Positions 8,091-15,875 of a stretch of DNA of 22,511 nucleotides are shown here, one piece after another. Within the stretch, counting starts at the first letter, position 1, and each line of letters starts with the position of its first letter. The position numbers were made by a program, and so were the translations under genes. This stretch comes from Candidatus Coatesiibacteriota bacterium (lineage in GTDB: Bacteria > B130-G9), in the NCBI GenBank assembly GCA_016929465.1, contig JAFGIT010000212.1, forward strand, positions 1 through 22,511, given 5' to 3'. The notes beneath the pieces are model-generated. The model searched no databases. It had not been told where the DNA came from and saw only the letters and a program-made list of their open reading frames with translations.

Positions 8091-8440
8091 GGTAATCTTG
8101 GGCCAGTATTGATTTCAGTGAATTACCATCTGATTAATCTGGTTTGCTCAGCCAATGCCCAAGCGGGGCATCATGTGAGTAGCCGTGGAGTGCAGGCCGA
8201 AGGCCAAACCCACGGATTCGCAGAAGCCAAAGCAAAACCTCCTCCCCGCGTCACGTGTCGCCCTAAAGGGCGGCGCTGTATCGATCATGTCCATCGACGG
8301 GAATGAACCCCTTGACGCCCGCGGGTGGGCCATTGTCGAGGCGCGGCGAGCTCTCGCCGCTTTCATTTGCCGTGACCCGGCACCGCTTCACAAAAAGGTT
8401 CGAAACGAAATCATTCCCAAACGCGGCTGAGAGGCGCGGG
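8091..8440 (+). ncRNA. Candidate structured non-coding RNA (family not recognised)
   Basis: A run of consecutive hairpins with almost no unpaired filler. Stems: GGTAAT/ATTACC (8091-8096, 8122-8127); TTGCTCA/TGAGTAG (8144-8150, 8176-8182) enclosing ATGCCC/GGGCAT; CCGTGG/CCACGG (8183-8188, 8210-8215) enclosing GGCC-GAA-GGCC; GTCGCCC-TAAA-GGGCGGC (8257-8274); TCGAT/ATCGA (8281-8297); CCTTGAC/GTCGAGG (8310-8316, 8335-8341) enclosing GCCC/GGGC; GCGGCGA-GCTC-TCGCCGC (8343-8360); TGCCG/CGGCA (8368-8382). Four pairs are G-U wobbles if the plus strand is transcribed but would be A-C mismatches on the minus strand, so I assign plus. There is no gene directly downstream on that strand, so a stand-alone RNA is more likely than a riboswitch. 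I looked for RNase P, tmRNA, SRP, 6S and cobalamin-riboswitch signatures and did not find them. The ends are approximate. Confidence 0.5.
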
Positions 8441-8447
8441 CGCTAGG

Positions 8448-10154
8448 TCACTTCCGAGTTATAAAGTCACCCATCACCAGGCAGTCGATCTGCGTGCTCA
8501 AAAAGCAACTTATCGCGTCCTGAGGAGTACATACTATCGGCTCGCCACGTACGTTGAAAGAAGTGTTCACGACAACAGGTACTCCGGTGAGCTTCTCGAA
8601 CTCGTCGATGAGATTGTAATAGCGAGGATTAACCTCCTTCGATACGCTCTGAACACGGCCTGTCCCATCGACATGTGCAGTCGCCGGAATCACGTCGATC
8701 TTCTCAGGACGTATCCGATAGACCTTGAGCATGAACGGCGCCGAATGCTCCGATTCGAAGTACTCGCTCATTCTCTCTTCCTTGATCGACGGCGCAAACG
8801 GGCGGAACGACTCCCGGTGCTTGACCCTGGCGTTGAGGATGTCCTTCATCTCGGCTTTCCTCGGATCGGCCAATATAGACCTGTTCCCGAGCGCTCTCGG
8901 GCCGAATTCCATCCGCCCCTGGAACCAGCCGATGATCTTCCCATCCGCGATCATCCGAGCAGTATCCTTCTCGACATTCTGAGTACGCTCGTACTTCAGG
9001 CCCGAGTTCTTCAGCGCATCCTCCATCTGCTCATCCGTGAACGAAGGGCCGCCATAGGCGTGATTGAGCGGCACGCGCTTCGGTTCCTTCGCAAACTTGT
9101 GATACAAGTACATTGCCGACCCGAGCGAGGAACCGGCATCGTTCGCGGCGGGCTGGATGAAGACGTTCTTGAAGGGAGTGTTCTCCGTTATCTTGCCGTT
9201 TGCCACGCTATTTAAGACCATCCCACCCGCAAGGCAGAGGTTCGGGCACCTGGTGCGCTCGTAGAGCACATTCAGCATCCTGAAGTAGTGCTTCTCGAGA
9301 GCTTGCTGCAGGCTCGCGGCAACGTCCATATAGACCTGGTCCAGTCCGCTCTCGCGCACCCTCGGAGGGGCGGTCTCGCCGATGAACCTGTCGGACATGG
9401 TCTTCAAAAGGCCGTAGCGCTGGTAGCCGATGTAGTCGAAGTCGAACTTATACTGGCCGTTGTTCGTGGGCAGCACGATCCTGTCGAACAGGTCCTCGTA
9501 CTTCGGCTCGCCGAAAGAGGCGAGCGCCATCACCTTGCCCTCGCCGTTGCAGATCTTAAAGCCGAGATACTCCGTTACCGCACCATATAGCTGACCGAGC
9601 GAGACCGGGAACTTCACGGTCTCGAGCTTCTCGATTCCGTTGCCCCTGCCGTGCGCCATCAGCGTGCTGTCGTGCTCCGCATAGCCATCGGCGACGAATA
9701 TCGCCGCCTCATCGAACGGTGAGACCAGGTAGCAGCTCGCGGCGTGCGATATGTGATGATCGACGAAGTGGAACTGGGGGACCTTGCCGCCCTTGCCGTC
9801 AAACCGGTCGTAAAGGGCACTTTTCGCCCCGATCATCGAGGCGATGCGCTTCATGAACGGGTTGATCGCGGCACCCTTCTTGAAGAGCGAGAGCGAATAC
9901 GGCATGAACCTGAAGAAGGGCAGCCACTTATAGATAATCTCCTTGTATGGATTCCAGAAAAAGCCCACGTGGGAGACTTCGCTGAATTTTATCCCCGCGA
10001 AATCGAGGCAGAAGCGCACCGCGTTTTCGGGAAACTCGTAGGTGTGCTTCTTGCGATTGAATCGCTCCTCCTCCGCGAAGGCGAGCACCTCGCCATCCTT
10101 GACGATGCACGCGCCCGAGTCATGCAGGAACGCATTGAAGCCTAAAACGTACAT
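8448..10154 (-). CDS. Carbamoyltransferase, NodU/CmcH/TobZ family
   Basis: A 568-residue O-carbamoyltransferase. Enzymes of this family use carbamoyl phosphate and ATP to make a carbamoyl-adenylate and transfer the carbamoyl group to a hydroxyl on a sugar or natural product. The N-terminal Kae1-like domain contains HDSGA (11-15), the metal-site DHHISHAA (132-139) and VADGYAEHDSTL (154-165). Next come CLAGGMVLNSVANGK and the family signature GRMEFGPRALGNRSILADPR. The YrdC-like C-terminal part includes NTSFNVRGEPIVCTP. Length is typical for the family, and all signature motifs look intact. The start ATG at 10154 has AGGAGG 11 bases upstream, a long spacing, but no better start exists. It is monocistronic with no glycan or biosynthetic cluster beside it, so the acceptor is unknown; a cell-surface glycan is a reasonable guess. 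Confidence 0.95.
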   Translation of the reverse strand: MYVLGFNAFLHDSGACIVKDGEVLAFAEEERFNRKKHTYEFPENAVRFCLDFAGIKFSEVSHVGFFWNPYKEIIYKWLPFFRFMPYSLSLFKKGAAINPFMKRIASMIGAKSALYDRFDGKGGKVPQFHFVDHHISHAASCYLVSPFDEAAIFVADGYAEHDSTLMAHGRGNGIEKLETVKFPVSLGQLYGAVTEYLGFKICNGEGKVMALASFGEPKYEDLFDRIVLPTNNGQYKFDFDYIGYQRYGLLKTMSDRFIGETAPPRVRESGLDQVYMDVAASLQQALEKHYFRMLNVLYERTRCPNLCLAGGMVLNSVANGKITENTPFKNVFIQPAANDAGSSLGSAMYLYHKFAKEPKRVPLNHAYGGPSFTDEQMEDALKNSGLKYERTQNVEKDTARMIADGKIIGWFQGRMEFGPRALGNRSILADPRKAEMKDILNARVKHRESFRPFAPSIKEERMSEYFESEHSAPFMLKVYRIRPEKIDVIPATAHVDGTGRVQSVSKEVNPRYYNLIDEFEKLTGVPVVVNTSFNVRGEPIVCTPQDAISCFLSTQIDCLVMGDFITRK

Positions 10155-10220
10155 TATATGAATATCCTCCTAAAACCACGCATTACACCTCAGCTCATAA
10201 ACGAGGCCGGACAATAACCT

Positions 10221-10249
10221 ATTATAATATTCAATCGTAAAACAATAAC
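10221..10249 (-). promoter_or_regulatory. Possible promoter of the carbamoyltransferase gene
   Basis: A perfect TATAAT is present on the minus strand (10226-10221). The -35 box at 17-base spacing is poor (GTTATT, 10249-10244), so activation or an alternative -35 may apply. Transcription would leave a leader of about 60 bases before the ATG at 10154. Confidence 0.35.
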
Positions 10250-10407
10250 GCAAGAGAAGTTCCCCCTCGAACGCTCCCATATCTTGGTCAAAGCGCTCAA
10301 TCGCTCGATATCCGGGTCGGATAGGGCCTGTGGGGTTCCTCCGTGATGCAAATTCGCCCATATCCGCCACGATGTGCTTTCTGCCGGCAGATCCGCCAAG
10401 AATGATC

Positions 10408-10435
10408 TTGACATGGAACGGCGGTTATGTAAGAT
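10408..10435 (+). promoter_or_regulatory. Sigma70-type promoter for the plus-strand block
   Basis: A perfect TTGACA (10408-10413) is followed by a 16-base spacer and TAAGAT (10430-10435). Transcription would start near 10442 and first meet the strong ribosome binding site at 10496-10502 in front of a 24-codon ORF. It probably drives that ORF, the 442-residue gene and the overlapping exported propeller gene. Confidence 0.6.
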
Positions 10436-10508
10436 GTTAAATCAGTTATGCTCCTAGTAGCGTGTTTATGTCGCGGTTTATGCAATTATTTGCGGAAAGG
10501 AGCAGCAA

Positions 10509-10583
10509 ATGGGAATCTCGTATGCTAATGACACGATCTATGTCACGGGAGGGTCGCAGGAAAGTCCATATACTATGGCATAA
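10509..10583 (+). CDS. 24-codon ORF with strong Shine-Dalgarno; leader peptide or remnant of a longer gene
   Basis: ATG at 10509 is six bases after a perfect AAAGGAG, the best ribosome binding site in this stretch, and the ORF stops at TAA 10581. The peptide contains TIYVTGGSQESPYT, which reads like the first strand of a beta-rich secreted or structural protein rather than a random or attenuator peptide. The following 442-residue gene begins a few bases later in another frame and has no good ribosome binding site of its own; its frame is open back to 10532. So this may be a coupling leader, or the true N-terminus split from the next gene by a frameshift (natural or sequencing error). It is probably translated; the role is unknown. 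Confidence 0.4.
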   Translation: MGISYANDTIYVTGGSQESPYTMA

Positions 10584-10597
10584 AGCCTCATTTGATT

Positions 10598-11920
10598 ATG
10601 ACCCCGGATTGGTCTTACAATGATAGTGATGGTAGATTAATGGGGGAAAATCCCAGGCCGAAACCAATGTTCACTAATGCAGACTACTACCAATGGGCCG
10701 ACAGCAAATCGGTTAGCGATGAGGACTACGACCACACTCGGATAGTGGTTGGAAGATGGGAACCACTTTACTCTATTTCACCGGGATACAATGACACCAT
10801 GGGCTACAGGCTGGCCCCGAGCGTAGTCCGCCATGAGTACGGCATGAACTTCAGGCGCTGGCTGGACGCCCTTCTGACAAGAACTCAGACGCCGCCTGTG
10901 AAGAGAATATGGATGCAGTCATGGGACGAGGTTGAGGAGGGAATTTGTCTAACAGACACCCTCGAGCACGGCAAGTTCTATATGAATGCCATCCCCGTCC
11001 TGAAGTCGTTCAGCAAGAGATTCAATGCTCAGAATAAGCCAGAGGTAGGTCATCCCAATTGGAGCGACTATGCCAGGAGTCTCGTCTGTGCTGCCTATTG
11101 GGCTGTATTCGGGCCCACTCGGGTTCGCTCCCCGCATCGCGAAATAGTCCAGCTCGTAATCGACCATTTCACCGATGGCCAGGGGACCGAGATGGAGGTC
11201 TTCGAGTATTTCTGCCACCATCACGACAACCTCAAGCGTTGGCCGCCGGTGATTTCGCTGGACCTCGCCGAGCCGCCGGTGAATACGATCTCGGAGAATG
11301 GGGTGGATCCGTCTTTTGTGATGAAGGTGTCGTATAAGAACTTCGGGCGCGCAAAATGCCTTAACAGCCGATTCATGCTCTATCTGCCGCTTCGGGTGCG
11401 CGATCCTGAGGTGCCGTTCAATCAGGACAAGGTGTTCAGGCTCTGCGCGTATGTCAATCCCCGGGGCTGGGACGAGGAAAATCCCGATTATCTGAGAGTG
11501 GCACTCTGCCCGAATCGGCTTGAGTTTCGCTGGCCATTCTATCACACTGGAGAAGAATACGACGATCCACCGAAGGAGTTCTTTGTGAAGGTCACAGGCA
11601 ACGAAATCAAACGCTTCTTCAGAAGAGCCATACGCCGCCTGAGAAGGGGGGAACTGGTCGATAGGTGGGAGGGGATCGGCGTGGGTAATTTGGATCATGG
11701 AGATGACGTCGAGATCAAAGATGAAGATCCGTCGACGAGAGCACTTGGGCATCCTGCGGTAGAACCGAACTGCGCTGAGGCGCCGTTTCATGGGACATTT
11801 AGCGCGCACTTCGCCGAGGCGTCTTTGCGCTTTTATGAAGGAAACCTTTTAGAGAAAGGTACATGGATTAGAATCCCCACTACGGATTCGGATGAGGTGT
11901 GGTATGGCGATAAGAAATGA
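10598..11920 (+). CDS. Hypothetical protein, about 440 residues, unrecognised
   Basis: A long, well-formed ORF with coding-like composition. The likely start is ATG 10598; a TTG at 10592 is two codons upstream, and neither has a Shine-Dalgarno. The protein has no signal peptide or membrane segment, so it is predicted cytosolic. It is rich in Trp, Tyr, Arg and acidic residues. Notable points are EYFCHHHDNLKRWPP in the middle, a basic helix FFRRAIRRLRRGE, and an acidic stretch GDDVEIKDEDPSTRA near the C-terminus. I do not recognise a domain. Its last 17 bases overlap the exported propeller gene that follows, so the two are translationally coupled. A 24-codon ORF with a strong ribosome binding site sits directly upstream in a different frame, so the true N-terminus is uncertain. 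Confidence 0.75.
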   Translation: MTPDWSYNDSDGRLMGENPRPKPMFTNADYYQWADSKSVSDEDYDHTRIVVGRWEPLYSISPGYNDTMGYRLAPSVVRHEYGMNFRRWLDALLTRTQTPPVKRIWMQSWDEVEEGICLTDTLEHGKFYMNAIPVLKSFSKRFNAQNKPEVGHPNWSDYARSLVCAAYWAVFGPTRVRSPHREIVQLVIDHFTDGQGTEMEVFEYFCHHHDNLKRWPPVISLDLAEPPVNTISENGVDPSFVMKVSYKNFGRAKCLNSRFMLYLPLRVRDPEVPFNQDKVFRLCAYVNPRGWDEENPDYLRVALCPNRLEFRWPFYHTGEEYDDPPKEFFVKVTGNEIKRFFRRAIRRLRRGELVDRWEGIGVGNLDHGDDVEIKDEDPSTRALGHPAVEPNCAEAPFHGTFSAHFAEASLRFYEGNLLEKGTWIRIPTTDSDEVWYGDKK

Positions 11921-13589
11921 GCGCCTCCTTATAGGGCTTATCTCTATCAATATTCTATGTTTCACACTTATATCAAGCGACTGCGATGCAAGTATCTCGA
12001 CTCAGGACTGCCCGTGGAGTCAATATCACTGCGATCAGGGCTGGTCGCTATTGGCAAAGGCAGTAGGCCCCCTAAGTCCGTGTATTCTCTTCGTGCGAGA
12101 ATTTCCCGGTCAGAAAACTTATATGGATCCTGAGGTCATGTTTATTGGACCAGACGATGTGGCCTTGATTATCGCTGCAAAAGCAGATAATGAAGGAAAG
12201 AGGACGGCCCTATTGACGGGATCAGACGGACACACTATCTGGAGGGATCGCAGCGACTTTCCGCGGCCCGAGGCATTCGATGACCAGCGTTTTTACATAA
12301 GCCGTTTCACATCGGACGACAATGAGAATGGCATCATGACAGCGTTTGACCTCGAAGGACGAGAGTTGTGGGAGGTATCTCCGATATATAGCACTACGGG
12401 CGTCAGAATCGTGGAGGAGCGTGGCATTGCGATTTGTGAATATGGAGGCTCGGCGGCATTCCTGACCGAGTATGGCGAGCGAACTGGGGAGATACATCCT
12501 ATAAGCGGCACATCGTGGGGAGATCCAGGGCACTTCATAGGGCCCGTCTTTGACAGATTGGGTGCTGCTCTATGGCTAGAGGATGTCTGGCGCGATGCAG
12601 GGAGCACTGACTATGTTAGTTCGGAATTGCATCCTGAACCGGTGCGCGTATGCACTCACTCACGTGATGACAGGCGTAGTTATTCACCAGCAGCGGCGAT
12701 TGCTAACCCGAACGGTCTCATCTTCTGCTTTGTCCAGAATCAGGTTACAGTATTTACTGACGCATATCTTCAAACCATTCTATGGAGTTATATTCTTAAT
12801 GATGCATTCATATATGGATACTGCTTCTGTTCCGATCCATTCAATGGATGCTACTTGATATCAGGGGAGCAAGATGGCTCGAACCTGGATGGCTTTGATC
12901 TCGTTCATCTTAACGAAGAAGGAGAATTGGATTGGCGAATTGAGCTTCAAAGATCCGGTCAATCTTACGATGGATGCGCTCCGATATGCGATCCAAGTGG
13001 AAATGTATATCTAACAAAAGCTGGAACACTGCTTTCATATTCCCCCAGTGGAGAGCTTCGCTGGAGATTAGAAGTGACTGATTACAGGATTTATGTAGGC
13101 CCAATGAATAGCGGCGGGGCCATATATTGCCATTCATGGTATGAAGACACGGATAATCGTCTCTTCGCCATCGGCGACGGCCCTCCCCACCACTCGCGAG
13201 TCCGGGCTAAACTCCCCGAACGATCCTCAGGCAACATTTATTCCCCCGGCGAGGAGCTTACGGTCCAGCTACAGCCGTACAATTTTGGGGAGGATGAGGC
13301 GGTTGATGGATATCTGGCGCTCCTGCTGCCCGACGGATCGGTGTTCTATTATACTGGATCTAGCCTGACCGCCATTCCGACGGCGTGGTTCTCTGAAGTA
13401 TTCATGCCGAACAGCTTCGAGATGATCGACGCGCCGGTCTCGCTCGGAATCATCCCCGGCGGCATCCCAGAGGGCGCATACACCATCATCCCCGCATTCT
13501 GCGAGCCGGGAACGCAGACGCCGGTGGATGAGATTTTTCCGATCACGATCGAAGTAGTTCAAGGTTCAAAGTTCAAGGTTCAAAGTTGA
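11904..13589 (+). CDS. Exported beta-propeller (PQQ/BamB-like) protein with C-terminal Ig-like domain
   Basis: I chose the ATG at 11904 because GAGG lies six bases upstream; an ATG at 11892 has no such site. It overlaps the previous gene by 17 bases. Residues 1-28 form a signal peptide (MAIRNERLLIGLISINILCF). The body shows repeated strand units ending in the PQQ-propeller pattern G-x-L-x-W (GRELWEV, GELDWRIEL, GELRWRLEV). A C-terminal beta domain of about 110 residues (YLALLLPDGSVFYY to EGAYTIIPAFCEPG) resembles the end of the next gene's product. It is likely periplasmic or surface-exposed and binding or structural rather than enzymatic. The last residues (VQGSKFKVQS) are encoded by a 7-bp tandem repeat that also supplies the stop codon, so the tail looks acquired from the repeat. 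Confidence 0.8.
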   Translation: MAIRNERLLIGLISINILCFTLISSDCDASISTQDCPWSQYHCDQGWSLLAKAVGPLSPCILFVREFPGQKTYMDPEVMFIGPDDVALIIAAKADNEGKRTALLTGSDGHTIWRDRSDFPRPEAFDDQRFYISRFTSDDNENGIMTAFDLEGRELWEVSPIYSTTGVRIVEERGIAICEYGGSAAFLTEYGERTGEIHPISGTSWGDPGHFIGPVFDRLGAALWLEDVWRDAGSTDYVSSELHPEPVRVCTHSRDDRRSYSPAAAIANPNGLIFCFVQNQVTVFTDAYLQTILWSYILNDAFIYGYCFCSDPFNGCYLISGEQDGSNLDGFDLVHLNEEGELDWRIELQRSGQSYDGCAPICDPSGNVYLTKAGTLLSYSPSGELRWRLEVTDYRIYVGPMNSGGAIYCHSWYEDTDNRLFAIGDGPPHHSRVRAKLPERSSGNIYSPGEELTVQLQPYNFGEDEAVDGYLALLLPDGSVFYYTGSSLTAIPTAWFSEVFMPNSFEMIDAPVSLGIIPGGIPEGAYTIIPAFCEPGTQTPVDEIFPITIEVVQGSKFKVQS

Positions 13590-13591
13590 GG
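13557..13591 (+). repeat. Heptamer tandem repeat GTTCAAR overlapping the propeller gene 3' end
   Basis: Four exact-pattern units GTTCAAG, GTTCAAA, GTTCAAG, GTTCAAA (13557-13584), alternating in the last base, and a degenerate fifth unit GTTGAGG (13585-13591). The TGA stop of the upstream gene lies in the fifth unit. Repeats of this type recur in intergenic regions of many bacteria; their role is unsettled. Confidence 0.85.
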
Positions 13592-13640
13592 TTGGTAGCA
13601 GGGGACGGTGAAGGGGAATAGCCCTGCGGGTGTTGCAGCT

Positions 13641-13667
13641 TAATCTGTGAAATCTGCGTAATCTGTG
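13641..13667 (+). repeat. Nonamer tandem repeat, about three units
   Basis: TAATCTGTG (13641-13649), AAATCTGCG (13650-13658) and TAATCTGTG (13659-13667) are three 9-bp units, the outer two identical. It lies 50 bases beyond the heptamer repeat in the same gap between the two propeller genes. It is non-coding. Confidence 0.8.
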
Positions 13668-13767
13668 GACTTCAGAGGGTATTTGTGATTGGCGGTTTAT
13701 TTGAGTTACCATGCACACTTGGCGTAAGCAAGAATGAGATAAGAAGAGCAATTAGCAAGGCGAGGAA

Positions 13768-15624
13768 GTGAATGACACAATGGTAGTCTCTCGACACGTG
13801 CTCTCAATGATCATTTTGGTCTTTCTACTTGCGTCATACGCTCTTTGCATGGAGAACTGGCCCCCGTTCTGGGTCGGGCCGGATGGTGATTATACAAGAA
13901 CAAGAGCGGCCGATATAGTTCTGCCCAGGTGCCCAGTTGTAAGCGATATGCTGCTGATACCGAGGGAGGGCGCCTCGCGCTTCTTTATATATCCGCCGTC
14001 CGTCTATGCCGACGGGACTGCGATCGTCGCCGTCAGCGACGGCGGCTACCCGCCGATGAACGTCTATTGCGTATCTCCGGAATTGGAGCTGAATTGGGAG
14101 ATAGAGTTCGGGATGCGAGGTCGGCCCGAGTTATTTCCTGGCCCAGATAACACGATGTTTCTTAATCATACAGGCTTCCGGGCCGGCTACTATGACCCTC
14201 TCTTGGCGTGCTATTCACTCGAGGACGGGGAACAACTCTGGAGCACTACGACGACCATAATGGATTTGTATTACGACCTCTCGGCCCTATTGGGGCCTGA
14301 ATATCCCTATTGGCACCTGATCGACCGAAAGGCAGATATCGGGCCGGACGGGATCCTCTATGGTTGGACGGAGCCCTCCACTATCGATCCGCGCAGAACT
14401 GGAGTGCTATTCGCCGTCAGCACGACTGGTACTATTGGTGTTTTAAATAGCCTCGAGAATCCCTTGGGCAGCATGGTCTTGAACAAGATATCGATGATCA
14501 CCGCGCAGGGGGAGATAGCCTTTGCCACTTGGTCGGATCCCGAGAACGTCGGCTCCTGCGATACTGACATCTATAAGTATCGATATGATGCAGCAACGAA
14601 TCAATTCACGAACATCTACTGGTCAACTATTTCCGATTTTCGTCCACTTGTCCGCCCGTTATTCTTTGGGGAGAATCTGGTGATCATAGATCGCGAGTGG
14701 TGGGAGAACTTCGTCTTTCATTTCTGGCCACGGGGAGGAGACATATTCGAATTTGAGCCCGAGACGGAAATGCGACCCTACGGCAGGCTCTTCTGCAACA
14801 CGGGTCGGATCCACTACAGCCCTTATTCCTTGAAGCGGGATACCAGTTCGACCTCTCCACAGGGCTTCTATCTGGATTTCCATTCCAGGGCATACATTGA
14901 TGGCGTATTCGCATGGGATGACGGAGAAGGGCTCGACAGAGAGTTCTATATGTATAATGTGCTCCTCGTTGACAGAGAGGATTCAATTGTGTGCGCCGAC
15001 GGCCACACTGGTTATAGTAGCGGGCTAATGGGCTATGAGATGGTAGAGTCGGGCTTCTTACTCTCGGTTGTATCAAGTGAAGGCGCTAAGTCGTGGGGAA
15101 TCGACGCGGATATCTACGAGGGCTGGGGTTCGAATTCAGCAACGCCATTTAACTTGGCACCAGCTCCTAATAACACGCTGCTAATGTTTCTCTCACCCGA
15201 AAGCTCCTGGTGCCCTGATCATCTGAAGGACAGAATGTGCTGTGTCCGTGTTGTGGAGTCAGACGACTCCACCCATCCCGCGGCTATCTCTGCATTCGCC
15301 TCGGTTCTGGAGGATCAGTTGGTTCTGTTCGTTGGTTTCTTCTGCAAACGCCCCCTCCACGTTGACGCGTACACCGCGATGCGAACACCGTCCGGCGAAC
15401 TGATATATCTGCCCGCGATGTCACAGGAGAAATCTCCGCTATTTCCTGATGTCTATCTCCCGCCTAACGTTCTCTATACTCCGAGAGCCGTGAATAACCT
15501 CGAACTCGGCACCGACGTAACCGAGAGCGGCGAATACACCTTCTATGCCCTACTCACCGACCCAGAAACCGGCGAAGTAATGAGCAACCTCGCGCAGGCT
15601 ACCGTCTCGGTGGTCGTCCCTTAG
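13768..15624 (+). CDS. Exported beta-propeller-like protein with C-terminal Ig-like domain
   Basis: A 618-residue protein. The start used is GTG 13768 (AAGG seven bases upstream); ATG 13780, four codons later, is an alternative and leaves a signal peptide of the same kind. The hydrophobic core MIILVFLLASYALC ends near residue 27. The N-terminal and middle parts show propeller-like strand repeats (PELELNWEIEFG, SLEDGEQLWSTTTT, GPDNTMFLNHTG), as in PQQ/BamB-type proteins. The last 110 residues (VDAYTAMRTPSGELIYLP to SGEYTFYALLTDPETGE) form an Ig-like domain of the same type as in the preceding gene. No catalytic motif is visible, so it is predicted periplasmic or cell-surface with a binding or structural role. 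It may be co-transcribed with the preceding gene, 178 bases away, though that gap holds two tandem repeats. Confidence 0.8.
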   Translation: MNDTMVVSRHVLSMIILVFLLASYALCMENWPPFWVGPDGDYTRTRAADIVLPRCPVVSDMLLIPREGASRFFIYPPSVYADGTAIVAVSDGGYPPMNVYCVSPELELNWEIEFGMRGRPELFPGPDNTMFLNHTGFRAGYYDPLLACYSLEDGEQLWSTTTTIMDLYYDLSALLGPEYPYWHLIDRKADIGPDGILYGWTEPSTIDPRRTGVLFAVSTTGTIGVLNSLENPLGSMVLNKISMITAQGEIAFATWSDPENVGSCDTDIYKYRYDAATNQFTNIYWSTISDFRPLVRPLFFGENLVIIDREWWENFVFHFWPRGGDIFEFEPETEMRPYGRLFCNTGRIHYSPYSLKRDTSSTSPQGFYLDFHSRAYIDGVFAWDDGEGLDREFYMYNVLLVDREDSIVCADGHTGYSSGLMGYEMVESGFLLSVVSSEGAKSWGIDADIYEGWGSNSATPFNLAPAPNNTLLMFLSPESSWCPDHLKDRMCCVRVVESDDSTHPAAISAFASVLEDQLVLFVGFFCKRPLHVDAYTAMRTPSGELIYLPAMSQEKSPLFPDVYLPPNVLYTPRAVNNLELGTDVTESGEYTFYALLTDPETGEVMSNLAQATVSVVVP

Positions 15625-15661
15625 GCCTACACAGACGCAATCTGAGCTCCGATCACGAGAT

Positions 15662-15678
15662 GGCGTATGCAATACGCC
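15662..15678. repeat. REP-like palindrome
   Basis: GGCGTAT (15662-15668) and ATACGCC (15672-15678) form a 7-bp stem around GCA, 37 bases after the propeller gene stop. A pyrimidine-rich stretch (CTTACTTCTCCTTTTTCCC) follows, so it may also act as a weak plus-strand terminator. Palindromes of this form recur as dispersed elements in many bacterial genomes; only one copy is in this window. Confidence 0.55.
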
Positions 15679-15730
15679 CTTACTTCTCCTTTTTCCCTTC
15701 CCCATCCCCCTGAGCCGCAGGCTCCTTGAT

Positions 15731-15762
15731 CCTTTTGACCTTTTGACCTATTGACCTTTTCT
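15731..15762 (+). repeat. Octamer tandem repeat CCTTTTGA
   Basis: CCTTTTGA, CCTTTTGA, CCTATTGA and a degenerate CCTTTTCT (15731-15762), preceded by CCTTGAT. It is the third short-period tandem repeat in 2.2 kb and again sits just downstream of an exported propeller gene. It is non-coding. Confidence 0.8.
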
Positions 15763-15875
15763 TCGCATTTGACAGAAGAGCGGAGGGCGTGCTAAAAGGA
15801 GCAGGTCGGAATATATAAGGCTCATGCTGGCGATTATCAAATCGCCGGACGACCAATTTGAGAAAGGCCACTGAA

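Larger units (their letters stand above)
10155..10508. other. Divergent intergenic region
   Basis: No credible gene; three short overlapping minus-strand ORFs look random and have no ribosome binding sites. The region separates the minus-strand carbamoyltransferase from the plus-strand block. It contains a possible promoter for each direction, listed separately (10221-10249 and 10408-10435). Between about 10250 and 10400 I see nothing further of note. Confidence 0.6.

Noticed and set aside
8148-8430. Overlapping ORFs on both strands (72 and 81 residues)
   Set aside because: Neither has a ribosome binding site, both have atypical composition, and the stretch is better explained by the chain of RNA hairpins.
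10170-10485. Three overlapping minus-strand ORFs of 62-74 residues
   Set aside because: They overlap one another in different frames, lack ribosome binding sites and cover the promoter regions.
10558-10567. AGGAAAGTCC, as in the conserved core of RNase P RNA
   Set aside because: No other RNase P element surrounds it, and the bases lie in the 24-codon ORF; chance match.
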